A stretch of DNA of 64,000 nt from Pirellulaceae bacterium (GCA_024102795.1 JAGFJK010000453.1:28153-92152), one strand, 5' to 3'. Counted from the first letter of the stretch, positions 25,417 to 34,745 are shown. Program-made: numbers and translations. The notes: a model not told the origin generated them from the letters alone.

Positions 25417-27024
25417 TTACGCCAGGCTCAAGACCTTCAAGTCCACGCCAACCTCCGGGACCGGCTGCACGGCGGCCGCGAAATAGGCCACTCGGCGAGC
25501 CACCTCCAGCAGCACTTCGTCCGCCTGGTACATGCCGCGCCGCCCGGCCAGCCGCCAGAACAGCCGACCTTCGGTCTGCACACCGGCCGGCGGCCGGATG
25601 GCCCAGCGGAACGACTGCAGGCGGTCGTCAAAGTTCACGTACGATCCCTCGCGTTCGGCGAACACCGCGCCGGGCAATTGGTAACCGGCCTGCTCCCACA
25701 GCGGCGACGGGAAAATGTCCTGCACGATCCGCAGCGGAATCGCGGCCAACTGCTCCGCCTCCGACTCGCCGTGCCACGCCGCTGGATAACCGCCGCTGAT
25801 CCAGACCGCGCCGAACCCTTCGCCGGCCGCCCGCTCCAGGAACTGCTCCCAGGTGATCAGCTCGTCGCTCAGCGCCGACACGACCGCCTGCACGCCCCGG
25901 CGGTTGGGGCACTTCTCCGCATGAATCGTGAAGCCTCCGCCAAATGTTTCGTCCTGGCCGACCACCGGGACGGGACCCGGGACAAGCCAGGCTTGCGGAT
26001 CGATCGCACGGATGTAGCTGGCCAGCAGCCAGGCTTCCTCCACGGTCAAGTGCGGCGAGAGCACGGCGGCCAGGCGCCCGGCGGCCCGCAGGTCGGCATC
26101 CAGTTGCGGGATCAGCTCGCCCCACTCCTCCACTCGCAGTTGCTCTCCGTCGCGGCGCCGCGGCGCGGTCTGCCGCCGCTCGTCGTGCGCGTGCTTCCAG
26201 CCATAGCGGCCTTCGTCGCACATCCACCACTGGTTGACGTGCGGGTTGGGCCGCGGGCGGAGGCGGTAGATGCGGTCCTGGTTCTCGTCGACGTGGATCG
26301 AGCAGCCGGTCGAGCAGCCGGCGCAGATCTGGTCGTGGTTCTGCATGAACCAGACGCGCTGCGAGTACAGAAAGTCGCGGTCGCCCAGCGCGCCGACCGG
26401 GCACAGGTCCACCACGTTGCCCGCCATCTTGTTGGCCAGCGGGAAGCCGGGAAAGACGTCGATCTCCTCGTGCGCGCCGCGGTTGGTCACCATCAATTCG
26501 CTGGTGCCGGGAATCTCGCGGCAGAAGCGCACGCAGCGACTGCACATCACGCAGCGGTCGACGAACAGGGTGACCGAGTCGCCCAGCGGGCGGCGGCGGC
26601 TGGTGAACGGCTTGATGTCCGCTCGCCGCTGCTCCCGGCCATGCTGGAAATGATAATCCTGCAGGTGGCACTCGCCCGCCTTATCGCAGATCGGGCAATC
26701 AATCGGGTGGCGGATCAGCAGGTCCTCCTCGACCATCGCCCGGGCGTCGGTGACCTGCTGGCTGTTGGTCACGAACACCGTGCCGTCGCGGGCCGGCGTC
26801 TGGCAGGCGGGAACCAGCTTGGGCATCATCGAGATCGCGCCGCTGGCCGGGTCCCTGCGACCCGTCTCGACCAGGCACATGCGGCAACTGGCCACCACGG
26901 TCAGGCCGGGGTGCCAGCAATAGTGTGGGATTTCGATGCCGGCCCGCTGAGCGGCCTGGATGCCGTTCAGCCGCTCGCCGTCGCCGATTTCGATCTCCTG
27001 CCCGTCAACAATCACAATCGCCAT
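25417..27024 (-). CDS. nuoG: NADH-quinone oxidoreductase subunit G (short form)
   Basis: A 535-residue subunit. The N-terminal [2Fe-2S] domain (HYCWHPGLTVVASCRMCLVE, then VPACQTP), the H/C-ligated site (CPICDKAGECHLQDYHFQHG), the [4Fe-4S] site (DRCVMCSRCVRFCREI) and the CAGCSTGCSIHVD site are all present in the first 240 residues. The molybdopterin-oxidoreductase-like part that follows is much shorter than in E. coli NuoG (about 900 residues), so the vestigial domain is reduced. The ATG at 27024 sits 32 bp after nuoF. The gene ends 59 bp from the repeat element. Confidence 0.95.
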   Translation of the reverse strand: MAIVIVDGQEIEIGDGERLNGIQAAQRAGIEIPHYCWHPGLTVVASCRMCLVETGRRDPASGAISMMPKLVPACQTPARDGTVFVTNSQQVTDARAMVEEDLLIRHPIDCPICDKAGECHLQDYHFQHGREQRRADIKPFTSRRRPLGDSVTLFVDRCVMCSRCVRFCREIPGTSELMVTNRGAHEEIDVFPGFPLANKMAGNVVDLCPVGALGDRDFLYSQRVWFMQNHDQICAGCSTGCSIHVDENQDRIYRLRPRPNPHVNQWWMCDEGRYGWKHAHDERRQTAPRRRDGEQLRVEEWGELIPQLDADLRAAGRLAAVLSPHLTVEEAWLLASYIRAIDPQAWLVPGPVPVVGQDETFGGGFTIHAEKCPNRRGVQAVVSALSDELITWEQFLERAAGEGFGAVWISGGYPAAWHGESEAEQLAAIPLRIVQDIFPSPLWEQAGYQLPGAVFAEREGSYVNFDDRLQSFRWAIRPPAGVQTEGRLFWRLAGRRGMYQADEVLLEVARRVAYFAAAVQPVPEVGVDLKVLSLA

Positions 27025-27056
27025 GAACGCCTCGCGGCTGGTTACGGTACTCGGAC

Positions 27057-28421
27057 TCAGTGAAGGGCCACCAGATCCAGGGCCGGAACCGGCGCTGTTT
27101 CGTGGCAGCCTTGGGGATTGGTCCGCCGGATATACTCTTCGAACTCGCCGCGGAACTTGCGGATCGCGTTCTTGATCGGCCAGGCGGCGCCGTCGGCCAG
27201 GCCGCAGATCGTGGTGCCGGGCATGATGCCGATCGAGTCGGCGATTTCCAGCAGCAGGTCCAGGTCGATCAGCCGCCCGCGGCCCGCCTTGATCCGCCGC
27301 ATCATTTTCAAGGCCCAGGAGGTGCCTTCGCGGCAGGGAGTGCACTGGCCGCAGCTTTCGTGTTCGAAGAACTGGCAGGAGTTCTCCAGGAAGTCGATCA
27401 TCGAGACGGTTTCGTCCATCACGACGACGGCGGCCGTGCCCAGCCCCAGGCAGCCGTAGCGTCCCGGCCCGGCGAAATCCAGCGGGCAATCCAGCTCGTC
27501 AGCCGTCAGCAGGCCCATGCTGATCCCGCCCGGGATGGCGGCCTTGGCCCGGCGTCCGCCGCGGATGCCCCCGCCAAACTGGTCGATCAACTGCCGCACC
27601 GTGATGCCCAGCGGCGCCTCGTAGCAGCCCGGCCGCTCCACGTGCCCGCTAAGACAGTACAGCTTGGGGCCGAAGCTGCCGGGATCCCGCGGATTGTTGG
27701 GGTCCGGGGGCACGCCGATCGACCGGAACCAGTCGGCGCCGCGGTCCACGATATGCTTGACGCAGGCCACCGTTTCGATGTTGTTCACCACGGTCGGTTT
27801 GTGGAACAGGCCTTCCACGGCGGGAAACGGCGGCTTGATCCGCGGCCAGGCCCGCTTGCCTTCCAGGCTTTCAATCAACCCCGTCTCTTCCCCGCAGATG
27901 TAGGCCGCCGCGCCGCGATGCAGGTAAACATCGAGCGAGAACTGGCTGCCCAGCACATTCCGGCCCAGGTATCCGGCCGCGTAACACTCATCCACCGCCG
28001 CCTGCATCCGCTGCCAGGCCAGCGGATACTCGTACCGCATGTAGATGTAGGCGGTCGTGGCCCGAGTCGCATAGCAACTCAGGATCAGGCCTTCGAGCAC
28101 CTGGTGGGGGTCGTCTTCCATCAGGATGCGGTTGTTGAACGTGCCCGGCTCGCTCTCGTCGGCATTCAGGCAAAAATAGATCGGCCCCGGATGATCCTGG
28201 GGCAGGAACGTCCATTTCAGGCCGGTGGGAAAGCCGGCTCCGCCCCGCCCGCGCAGGCCGCTCGACTTGACCAGTTCGCGGACGTTTTCCGGCGCCAGCT
28301 CGCCCACCGCGCGGCGCAGGGCCTGGTAGCCGCCCGCCTGCTCGTAGACGGCTCGCGTGTGGCTGTCGGGCCGGCCGACCAGGGCCAGCAGCACAGGCTC
28401 GGTTGCACCCACGTCTGGCAT
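27057..28421 (-). CDS. nuoF: NADH-quinone oxidoreductase subunit F
   Basis: A 454-residue subunit that binds NADH and FMN. The FMN/NADH motifs LRGRGGAGFPTGLKW and NADESEPGTFNNR and the GEETGLIESLEGKRAWPR loop are intact, and the N3 [4Fe-4S] cluster ligands are in SCGQCTPCREGT plus the later Cys of TTICGLADG. It accepts hydride from NADH and passes electrons to NuoE and NuoG. Length is typical. Confidence 0.97.
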   Translation of the reverse strand: MPDVGATEPVLLALVGRPDSHTRAVYEQAGGYQALRRAVGELAPENVRELVKSSGLRGRGGAGFPTGLKWTFLPQDHPGPIYFCLNADESEPGTFNNRILMEDDPHQVLEGLILSCYATRATTAYIYMRYEYPLAWQRMQAAVDECYAAGYLGRNVLGSQFSLDVYLHRGAAAYICGEETGLIESLEGKRAWPRIKPPFPAVEGLFHKPTVVNNIETVACVKHIVDRGADWFRSIGVPPDPNNPRDPGSFGPKLYCLSGHVERPGCYEAPLGITVRQLIDQFGGGIRGGRRAKAAIPGGISMGLLTADELDCPLDFAGPGRYGCLGLGTAAVVVMDETVSMIDFLENSCQFFEHESCGQCTPCREGTSWALKMMRRIKAGRGRLIDLDLLLEIADSIGIMPGTTICGLADGAAWPIKNAIRKFRGEFEEYIRRTNPQGCHETAPVPALDLVALH

Positions 28422-28496
28422 GCTTTCGTCGCGCTCCCTTCGCGGCTCGCGGCCGCAACGACTCGACTATTCAAGACTACGACTCAGGAAGTCCTC

Positions 28497-29009
28497 TCAG
28501 GGCAACCCATCCAGGAACTGGTCCGCCTTGTGCGTGGTGAGATTCTTGTGCAGCGTGTCGCCGGCCAGCATGCACGGCGCCGCTTCGCAGGCCCCCAGGC
28601 ACTCGGCGAACTCCAGCGTCAACTTCCCGTCGGGCGTGGTCTGGCCGGGCTGAATGCCGGCCCGGCGGCACATGTGCCGCAGCAGGTCGTCGCCCCCCAG
28701 CAGCGCGCAACTGATGCTCCGGCAGACCCAGGCCCGCGTCCGGCCGTGCGGCGCATCCTGCTTGAAGAAACCGTAGAACGTCAGCGTATCCTGCACCTGG
28801 GCCGGAGCCAGCTCCAGCAACTCGGCGACTTCCACCACCGCCTGCAACGGCACGTGCCGCAATTCGCGGTTGACCACGTGCAAGGCGGGCAAGGTAACCG
28901 CCTGCCGAGTCGGATAGCGGGGAAAGTACCCGCGGATCTCCTCGATCATCGCCTCGCTCAGGACGCGCGCCGCGGCGCCGCCCGCCGGTTGTTCCCGCAC
29001 GCTGCTCAT
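28497..29009 (-). CDS. nuoE: NADH-quinone oxidoreductase subunit E
   Basis: A 170-residue thioredoxin-like [2Fe-2S] subunit (cluster N1a). The ligands are C96 and C101 (VCRSISC) and C137 and C141 (CLGAC). The N-terminal helical part (YPTRQAVTLPALHVVNRE) and the VQDTLTFYGFF segment are typical. It works with NuoF in the NADH dehydrogenase arm. It lies 75 bp upstream of nuoF and 36 bp after nuoD. Confidence 0.96.
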   Translation of the reverse strand: MSSVREQPAGGAAARVLSEAMIEEIRGYFPRYPTRQAVTLPALHVVNRELRHVPLQAVVEVAELLELAPAQVQDTLTFYGFFKQDAPHGRTRAWVCRSISCALLGGDDLLRHMCRRAGIQPGQTTPDGKLTLEFAECLGACEAAPCMLAGDTLHKNLTTHKADQFLDGLP

Positions 29010-29045
29010 CGTCCACTCGCTCCCCTTCGTCCCGCGATGATCGCC

Positions 29046-30266
29046 CTATCGATCCAGTTCGGCCGCGATAATGTTCAAGCTGCCCAGCACGGCCACCACG
29101 TCGCTCAGCGTGTGCCCGCGGATCAAGTGCGGGAACAGGGCGAAGTGCACGAAGGACGGCGGCCGGCAGCGGGCCCGGTAGGCCACGTCCCCGCCGTCGC
29201 CCACCAGGTAGAATCCCAATTCGCCGTTGGGCGCCTCGATCGCCGTGTACAGCTCGTCGCATGGCACGACGAACCCGCGGTTGCTCATCACCAGTTCGAA
29301 GTGCGTGATCGTGCCTTCGATCGTCTGGTACACCTGCTGCTTGCTGGGCAGCGTCGTCCGCTCGTCCACGCCCACGTTGACGGGCCCGGCCGGCAGGTTG
29401 TCGACCGCCTGCCGCACGATCCGCAGGCTTTCCCGCATCTCGGCCATCCGGACGTAGTAGCGAGCGAAGCAGTCGCCGGCCTGGGCGCAGCAGACCTGGA
29501 AGTCGAAGTCCGCGTAGCTCAGGTACGGTTCGTCCTTCCGCAGGTCGCGCGTCACGCCGCTGGCCCGGGCGATCGGTCCGCTGGCGCCTCGCTGGATCGC
29601 CTCCTCGCGGCTCAGCAGACCCACGCCCTTGGTGCGGTCGACAAAGATCCGGTTGCGATTCAACAACCGCTCCATGTCCTCCAGCGTGTGGGGAAAGTCC
29701 TCCAGGAACGCGCGGATCCGGTCGATCGCCGCCGGCGTGATATCGTGCATCAGGCCGCCCACGCGGGTATAGCTGTTGGTGAAACGGGCTCCGCACAGCG
29801 TCTCGAAGATGTCGTAAATCCGCTCCCGCTGGTAAAACGCATAGAGAAAAAACGTGAAGGCGCCCGTGTCCAGCCCCATGGCGCCGACGCACAGCAGGTG
29901 GTCGCTGATCCGCGCCAGCTCGGCCACGATCACGCGAATGTACTGGCAGCGGCGAGTCAGTTCGATCCCCAGCAACCGCTCGACCGCCTCGTGCCAGGCC
30001 ACGTTGTTGGCCATCGGCGAGATATAATTCATGCGGTCTGTCACCGTGACATACTGGTTGTAGTCCAGGTGCTCGCCAATCTTCTCGAAGCCCGAATGCA
30101 GGTAGCCGATGTCGGGCACCGCGTCCACCACCCGCTCGCCGTCCAACTGCAGCAGCAACCGCAGCGTGGTGTGCGTGGCCGGATGCTGGGGCCCGAAATT
30201 CAGCGTCCAGAGGTAGTCGCGCGAGGCTTGCCGCGGGCGAGCGTCGGAGATGGGAGTCAACGGCAT
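29046..30266 (-). CDS. nuoD: NADH-quinone oxidoreductase subunit D
   Basis: A 406-residue 49-kDa-type subunit lining the quinone site. Motifs: NFGPQHPATHTTLRLLLQLD (with the conserved His of the quinone loop), DIGYLHSGFEKIGE, YNQYVTVTDRMNYISPM, the Asp-bearing RISDHLLCVGAMGLDTGA, and DVVAVLGSLNIIAAELDR at the C terminus. Length and motifs are complete. nuoC and nuoD are separate genes here. Confidence 0.97.
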   Translation of the reverse strand: MPLTPISDARPRQASRDYLWTLNFGPQHPATHTTLRLLLQLDGERVVDAVPDIGYLHSGFEKIGEHLDYNQYVTVTDRMNYISPMANNVAWHEAVERLLGIELTRRCQYIRVIVAELARISDHLLCVGAMGLDTGAFTFFLYAFYQRERIYDIFETLCGARFTNSYTRVGGLMHDITPAAIDRIRAFLEDFPHTLEDMERLLNRNRIFVDRTKGVGLLSREEAIQRGASGPIARASGVTRDLRKDEPYLSYADFDFQVCCAQAGDCFARYYVRMAEMRESLRIVRQAVDNLPAGPVNVGVDERTTLPSKQQVYQTIEGTITHFELVMSNRGFVVPCDELYTAIEAPNGELGFYLVGDGGDVAYRARCRPPSFVHFALFPHLIRGHTLSDVVAVLGSLNIIAAELDR

Positions 30267-30367
30267 GTCGGTTTCTTGTCTTCTGGGTTCAAGGCCCGCC
30301 GCGCCCGGTTCGCCCTGCCGGGGCCAGGTGCCGCATCAGGCCGGCGGCCCGGCAGCCCGGCGGCGCG

Positions 30368-30868
30368 TCAGGCGTCGCGCCGGCGAAGCACCGGGAAATT
30401 GTGGCGCTCCCCGCGACCCTGCAGTGGATAGTCCTTGCGCAACGGATGCGCCGTGAATTCTTCCGGCAACAGAATCCGCCGCGGGTCCGGATGGCCCTCG
30501 AAGCGAATTCCAAACATGTCCCACACCTCGCGCTCCAGCCAGTTCGCGGCCTCCCACAAGCCGGTTGCCGAGGGCACCACCAGGTCGGGCTCGTTCAGCG
30601 GCACCCGCAGCACCAACCGCTCGTTGCTGGCCAGCGATGCGAGCTGGTACACGAGTCCAAAACGGTCGCGAGCGCCGCGATAGTTCAGGTAGTCGACACA
30701 GGTGATGTCCGCCAGGAAGTCAAAGCCGCACTCGTCCCGCAACAGCCGCAAGGCGTCCAGCAAACGGCCGGCCGGCACCACGACGCGCGTCCGCCCGCGA
30801 AACTCGCTGAACTCCAGGCCCTCGATGCGGGCCCGCAACACCTCGCTCACCGCTTCACGAATCGGCAC
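30368..30868 (-). CDS. nuoC: NADH-quinone oxidoreductase subunit C
   Basis: A 166-residue 30-kDa-type subunit of the peripheral arm. The family block [22 protein letters not shown] and the [14 protein letters not shown] terminus are clear, preceded by [12 protein letters not shown]. It has no cofactor and helps assemble the quinone-reducing module with NuoB and NuoD. It is followed by nuoD after 101 bp and preceded by a 198-bp gap with palindromic repeats. Confidence 0.96.
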   Translation of the reverse strand: MPIREAVSEVLRARIEGLEFSEFRGRTRVVVPAGRLLDALRLLRDECGFDFLADITCVDYLNYRGARDRFGLVYQLASLASNERLVLRVPLNEPDLVVPSATGLWEAANWLEREVWDMFGIRFEGHPDPRRILLPEEFTAHPLRKDYPLQGRGERHNFPVLRRRDA

Positions 30869-30954
30869 GCCGCGCTCCCTGCTGATCGTCGTTCATCACC
30901 AGCCCGCCTCTCCGACTCGGCCCTCAGTCGCTGATCGATACTGGGCCGCCTGGC

Positions 30955-31038
30955 GAGCGATTGGGGACAATCGCTCCATACTCCTGAGCGATTGGGGACA
31001 ATCGCTCCACATTCCTGAGCGATTGGGGACAATCGCTC
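30955..31038. repeat. Three tandem 31-bp palindromic repeats
   Basis: Three perfect 22-bp palindromes of the form GAGCGATTG-GGGA-CAATCGCTC lie at 30955-30976, 30986-31007 and 31017-31038 (spacing 31 bp). Each could form a 9-bp stem with a 4-nt loop in RNA or DNA. They fill the gap between nuoB and nuoC inside the operon, where they could influence mRNA processing or stability. Confidence 0.92.
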
Positions 31039-31066
31039 CACACTGCCTGGCCCGGCCCGCGGTCGC

Positions 31067-31621
31067 TCACCGATACTGGGGTGTCTGGCCGAGAATCGGC
31101 AGCTCCAACAACGCCCGCTTGGGTTGCTGGCGCTGGCTGAGCTCGAATTCCGCTCCCGTCAACGTCCCCTCACGCTGGATCTTGTCCTGCAGGTCGATGA
31201 TCGCCTGAATCAACTGTTCGGGGCGCGGCGGGCAACCCGGCACGTACATGTCGACCGGGATGAAACGGTCGATGCCCTGCACCACGCAATAGGTGTCGAA
31301 CACACCGCCAGTCGACGCACACGCGCCCATCGAAATGCACCACTTCGGCTCGTGCATCTGTTGCCAGATCCGCTGCAACACGGGCAGCATCTTCATCACC
31401 ACCCGCCCGGCCACGATCATCAGATCGCATTGCCGGGGGCTGAAACGAAACACCTCGGCGCCGAACCGAGCCAGGTCGTGGCGGCTGGCACCGGTCGCCA
31501 TCAACTCAATGCCGCAACAGGCCGTGGCGAACGGCATCGGCCAAAGGCTGTTCTTGCGGCACCAACTGGCCAGCTCGTCCAACTTGCTGACGACGACGTT
31601 CTCCGGCAGCTCTATCGCCAT
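31067..31621 (-). CDS. nuoB: NADH-quinone oxidoreductase subunit B
   Basis: A 184-residue subunit carrying cluster N2, the last electron carrier before quinone. The four ligands are visible: the vicinal pair C35-C36 (TACCGIEL), C101 (MGACAST) and C130 (VPGCPPRPE). The start overlaps the 3' end of nuoA by 10 bp. Length is typical. Confidence 0.97.
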   Translation of the reverse strand: MAIELPENVVVSKLDELASWCRKNSLWPMPFATACCGIELMATGASRHDLARFGAEVFRFSPRQCDLMIVAGRVVMKMLPVLQRIWQQMHEPKWCISMGACASTGGVFDTYCVVQGIDRFIPVDMYVPGCPPRPEQLIQAIIDLQDKIQREGTLTGAEFELSQRQQPKRALLELPILGQTPQYR

Positions 31622-32019
31622 CGAAACACCCCCTTGCGCCAGGCGTAAACGAACCCCATCGCCAGCAGGGCCACGAAGAACAACACTTCGGCGAACACCA
31701 GACCCCCGCTGAAGCCACCCCCCTGCCCCACCTGTTCGGCGATCCGGGGCAGGCCCTGCGGATCCTTGTTGGCAACCGCCCAGGGATAGAGGAATAACAG
31801 CTCGACATCGAACACCAGGAACACGATCGCCACCAGGTGGAACCGCACGTCGAAGCGCCGCCGAGCGTCGTGGATCGGGTCCATGCCGCTCTCGTACGGC
31901 ATCTGCTTGACGCGGCCGAACCGCCGGGGCCCCAGCAGGCTGCCGAGGGCCAGCATGCCGACCGCCAGCGCCAGCGAAGCCGCCGCCAGGATCAGGATCG
32001 GAATCAGGCCTGGTTCCAT
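31612..32019 (-). CDS. nuoA: NADH-quinone oxidoreductase subunit A
   Basis: A 135-residue membrane subunit with three helices and the conserved loop [20 protein letters not shown], followed by [16 protein letters not shown]. The cysteine often found in the loop is replaced by Met. It is the first gene of the nuo operon. No clear Shine-Dalgarno precedes the ATG at 32019. The promoter region just upstream carries a perfect CRP-type palindrome. Confidence 0.96.
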   Translation of the reverse strand: MEPGLIPILILAAASLALAVGMLALGSLLGPRRFGRVKQMPYESGMDPIHDARRRFDVRFHLVAIVFLVFDVELLFLYPWAVANKDPQGLPRIAEQVGQGGGFSGGLVFAEVLFFVALLAMGFVYAWRKGVFRWR

Positions 32020-32037
32020 AAGGTAAATCAGTCGTTC

Positions 32038-32065
32038 AATTTACAAACTGGCCGCACTTTGTGAA
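32038..32065 (-). promoter_or_regulatory. Candidate nuo operon promoter
   Basis: Reading on the minus strand, TTCACA (32065-32060, five of six matches to TTGACA) and TAAATT (32043-32038) are separated by 16 bp, with the nuoA ATG 18 bp further on. The minus-35 box lies inside the TGTGA-N6-TCACA palindrome, so a bound regulator would compete with or touch RNA polymerase. This is inference from sequence alone. Confidence 0.45.
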
Positions 32066-32078
32066 TAATATCACAAAG
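32057..32078. promoter_or_regulatory. CRP/FNR-superfamily-type operator palindrome
   Basis: A perfect inverted repeat with 8-bp arms (CTTTGTGA and TCACAAAG) around ATAATA. Its core is exactly TGTGA-N6-TCACA, the consensus half-sites of CRP-type regulators. It stands 38 bp upstream of nuoA in an otherwise G+C-rich genome, in the 254-bp gap between nuoA and the divergent peptidase gene. Confidence 0.7.
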
Positions 32079-32273
32079 CCAGTCCAAAAGAAAACCCGAC
32101 GCGATCGTCGAGTGGGTCGTGGGTATGCTAGCGGCCCCCCGCCGGCCGGTCAACCGGTGGCGGAAACGGGGCCTGGTTCGAAATAATTGGCCCCAGCCCC
32201 GCCGCGGGCCAGCCCAAGTGGTATCCTGGGCCGCGGCTGACTTGAGTTTCCTCCAGCGAAGGACTTACCCTCC

Positions 32274-33485
32274 ATGGCACCGACCGTGATCGATACCCTC
32301 TGCGACCTGGTGCGGATTCCGAGCGTCAATCCGATGGGGCGCGATGTGCAGGGACCGGAGTACCTGGAAACCCGCATGACCGAGTACTTGCGGCGTTTCT
32401 TCGAGCAGTTGGGGGTGCCGTACGAAATCCAGGAGGTCGAGCCGGGCCGGACGAACATCCTGGCGCGACTGGACGCTGAGCGGTCGTCCGGGCAAACGCC
32501 TGGCCAGCCGGGGGAAAAAGTGCTGGTCTTCGAAGCTCACCAGGACACGGTGCCAGTCGATGGCATGACGATTCCCCCCTGGGAGGCGGCGGTCCGCGAC
32601 GGGCGGGTCTGGGGCCGCGGCGCGTGTGACATCAAAGGCGGCATGGCCTGCATGCTGACCGCCTTCGCCCGGCTGGCCGCCGAACGGCCGCCGCACCGCC
32701 CCACGCTGCTCATGGCCTGCTCGGTGAACGAAGAGCACGGCTTCACCGGAGCCCAGCGGATGGCTCAGCACTTCCGCGACGGAACCTGCTCGCTGCTGCC
32801 GCGCCTGCCCGACGCCGTGATCGTGGCCGAACCGACGCTGCTGAACGTCGTCGTCACGCACAAGGGCGTGGTCCGCTGGTACAGCCACACGCGGGGGCGA
32901 GCGGCTCACAGCAGCCGGCCCGAACAGGGCGAAAACGCCATCTATCGCATGGGCCGGGCGCTGCAAGTTCTGGAAACCTACGCCCAGCGGCACGTGCCCC
33001 GGTTGGGACACCATCCGCTGCTCGGCACGCCCACCTTGAGCGTGGGGCGGATTGCCGGCGGCATCAGCGTCAACACGGTGCCCGACCATTGCAGCATCGA
33101 AATCGACCGCCGGTTGCTGCCCGGCGACGACCCGGAGGAAGCGTTCGCGGGCGTCGCGAGGTACCTGACCGAACAGCTATCCGAAGTCGCGGTCGAGCAC
33201 GAGCGGCCGTACCTGGCCAGCACGGGCCTGCGCGACGACGTGAACCGCGGATTGGCCGAACATGTCGCTCAGATCACTCGTAAACACGGCGGACCGGGCG
33301 AACTGATCGGAGTCCCCTACGGCACCGACGCACCAGCCTTCTCCCGTTGGTCCGTGCCCACCATCGTCTTCGGCCCCGGCTCCATCGAGCAGGCTCATAC
33401 GGCCGACGAGTGGATCGAGACCAGCCAGTTGGAGCTGGCCACCCGCATCCTCGTGCAAATCGGCTCGACACCCCTTCCGGCGTGA
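32274..33485 (+). CDS. M20 family metallopeptidase (ArgE/DapE-like deacylase)
   Basis: A 403-residue cytoplasmic zinc hydrolase of the ArgE/DapE/CPG2 family. Metal and catalytic residues are recognisable: H89 in EAHQDTVP, D119 in GRGACDIKGG, the E153-E154 pair in SVNEEHG, the Glu of VAEPT, and H375 in EQAHTADE. The middle (about 195-300) is the dimerisation lid (THKGVVRWYSHTRGRAAHSS). It removes an acyl group or cleaves a dipeptide; the exact substrate cannot be read from sequence. It is transcribed divergently from nuoA and shares its upstream region. Confidence 0.9.
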   Translation: MAPTVIDTLCDLVRIPSVNPMGRDVQGPEYLETRMTEYLRRFFEQLGVPYEIQEVEPGRTNILARLDAERSSGQTPGQPGEKVLVFEAHQDTVPVDGMTIPPWEAAVRDGRVWGRGACDIKGGMACMLTAFARLAAERPPHRPTLLMACSVNEEHGFTGAQRMAQHFRDGTCSLLPRLPDAVIVAEPTLLNVVVTHKGVVRWYSHTRGRAAHSSRPEQGENAIYRMGRALQVLETYAQRHVPRLGHHPLLGTPTLSVGRIAGGISVNTVPDHCSIEIDRRLLPGDDPEEAFAGVARYLTEQLSEVAVEHERPYLASTGLRDDVNRGLAEHVAQITRKHGGPGELIGVPYGTDAPAFSRWSVPTIVFGPGSIEQAHTADEWIETSQLELATRILVQIGSTPLPA

Positions 33486-33486
33486 A

Positions 33487-33819
33487 TCAAAACACGTCCA
33501 GGATGAAGTGGTGGCCCGAGTGGTAGCGGCGGCCGAACGGGTACGAGTTGTGCCATTTCTTGTTGTAGACCGGTACCCGCATTTCCGGCGGATAGCGGTA
33601 GTACAGGCTCTCGCTGCTGCGATAGTACTCGTTGCCCCAGAAGTTCTGCGGGTAGAACACGTACGGGTAGTGGTAGAACCGCTCCCAATCGTGCGGCCCG
33701 TAGGCGCCTCCCCACACCCGGCCGAACGCCCGTTCCTGGCTCTGGGCCTGGGCGACCGAGTGGCTGCAAACGCTTAAAACCAACGTGCATAGCACGATCA
33801 AGAGCATGCGGCGAATCAT
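33487..33819 (-). CDS. Small secreted Tyr/aromatic-rich planctomycete-type protein
   Basis: A 110-residue protein with a clear signal peptide (about 1-25, cleaved after AQA). The mature part is rich in Tyr, His, Phe, Trp and Pro (FYHYPYVFYPQNFWGNEYY and a C-terminal YHSGHHFILDVF). It resembles a family I remember as common in planctomycetes, where it is sometimes labelled calmodulin-binding, without good evidence of function. Probably periplasmic. It converges on the peptidase gene, with only 1 bp between the two ends. Confidence 0.75.
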   Translation of the reverse strand: MIRRMLLIVLCTLVLSVCSHSVAQAQSQERAFGRVWGGAYGPHDWERFYHYPYVFYPQNFWGNEYYRSSESLYYRYPPEMRVPVYNKKWHNSYPFGRRYHSGHHFILDVF

Positions 33820-33962
33820 CGCGGCCCCCCTGCAATGCGACCTGTTGCCGGTCCTCGGACGCCACGGCCTGTCCTGGCCATACGATCCGGACTATCAGTA
33901 CGGATCGGCTGCCCCGCTTGTCGACATTGAAAGAATATTCGCCAAAACCGGCACGGAGATAA

Positions 33963-34745
33963 CTACTTCGGCATCTTCCCGTCGGCCAGTTCCTGCTCCC
34001 ACTGGTCCATCAGCGGCCAGTCCACGGCGCAGGTGCCGAAGTCGGCCATGTGCCGGTAGCCATCCAGCCGGGCGATGGTGCGGTCCAGGAGCTGGTTGTC
34101 CTTGCGGAAGATCGGGCCGTGGCTGGGCAGCAGCCACTTGATGTCGCTCTCCCGGATCCGCTGCAACGACGTCACGAAGTCGTCCAGGTCGCTGCCATGG
34201 TGAGCGTCGATGGCGCCGACGCAGCCGTCCCGGTAGATGTTGTCGCCGCTGAACAGCAGGTCGCCCAGCCGAAAGCTGAGCTGGCTGTCCGTATGTCCGG
34301 GTGTCAACCAGACCTGCAGCTCCAGTTGACCCACGCGGATCACGTCGCCGTCGTCCACCAGTTGCTCCACTTCGACCGGCGGCATCTCCATGTCGATGCC
34401 CTGAGCTTCAATCTGGGCGAACGTCTTGAGCTTATCGCCCATCTGCAGCGACCTGGCGGCCAGCGGATGCGCGGTCACCGTGGTGCGGAGCAACTGCTTG
34501 GCCTTGGCCAGCCCCTGGATATGATCGACGTCGGCGTGCGTGGCGATCAACGTCTTGCACTGGGCGAACGGAAAGTCGAGCAGTCGGACCAGCTCGATGA
34601 TCTCATCCACCGTCTCCTCGTAGCCGACGTCGATCAGCAACCACTCATCCCCGTCGAACACCAGGTACACGTTGCACCCGATGACCCGGCCGAGCTGATA
34701 GTTGACTTCGATCACGTGGGGGAAAACCGGTTTCCGCTTCATCAT
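33963..34745 (-). CDS. MBL-fold metallohydrolase
   Basis: A 260-residue metallo-beta-lactamase-fold protein. The first metal motif is HADVDH (H70, D72, D74, H75), in which the usual second His is Asp; the other ligands are in TPGHTDSQ, FSGDN and LLPSHGP. The fold covers glyoxalase II-like, sulphur dioxygenase and lactonase activities; the extra C-terminal helices (about 215-260) are not diagnostic. The changed HxDxDH motif may alter metal preference. AAGGAA precedes the tandem ATGs at 34745 and 34742. Confidence 0.85.
   Translation of the reverse strand: MMKRKPVFPHVIEVNYQLGRVIGCNVYLVFDGDEWLLIDVGYEETVDEIIELVRLLDFPFAQCKTLIATHADVDHIQGLAKAKQLLRTTVTAHPLAARSLQMGDKLKTFAQIEAQGIDMEMPPVEVEQLVDDGDVIRVGQLELQVWLTPGHTDSQLSFRLGDLLFSGDNIYRDGCVGAIDAHHGSDLDDFVTSLQRIRESDIKWLLPSHGPIFRKDNQLLDRTIARLDGYRHMADFGTCAVDWPLMDQWEQELADGKMPK

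Noticed and set aside
27060..30431. Very long plus-strand open frame opposite nuoG-nuoD
   Set aside because: It lies antisense to four clearly recognised complex I genes; the translation is low-complexity His/Gln/Arg/Gly-rich sequence, a usual effect of codon bias in high-G+C DNA.
30955..31038. CRISPR-like or attenuator array between nuoB and nuoC
   Set aside because: The 9-bp gaps between palindromes are nearly identical, so they are not spacers, and no T run follows any stem to make a terminator.
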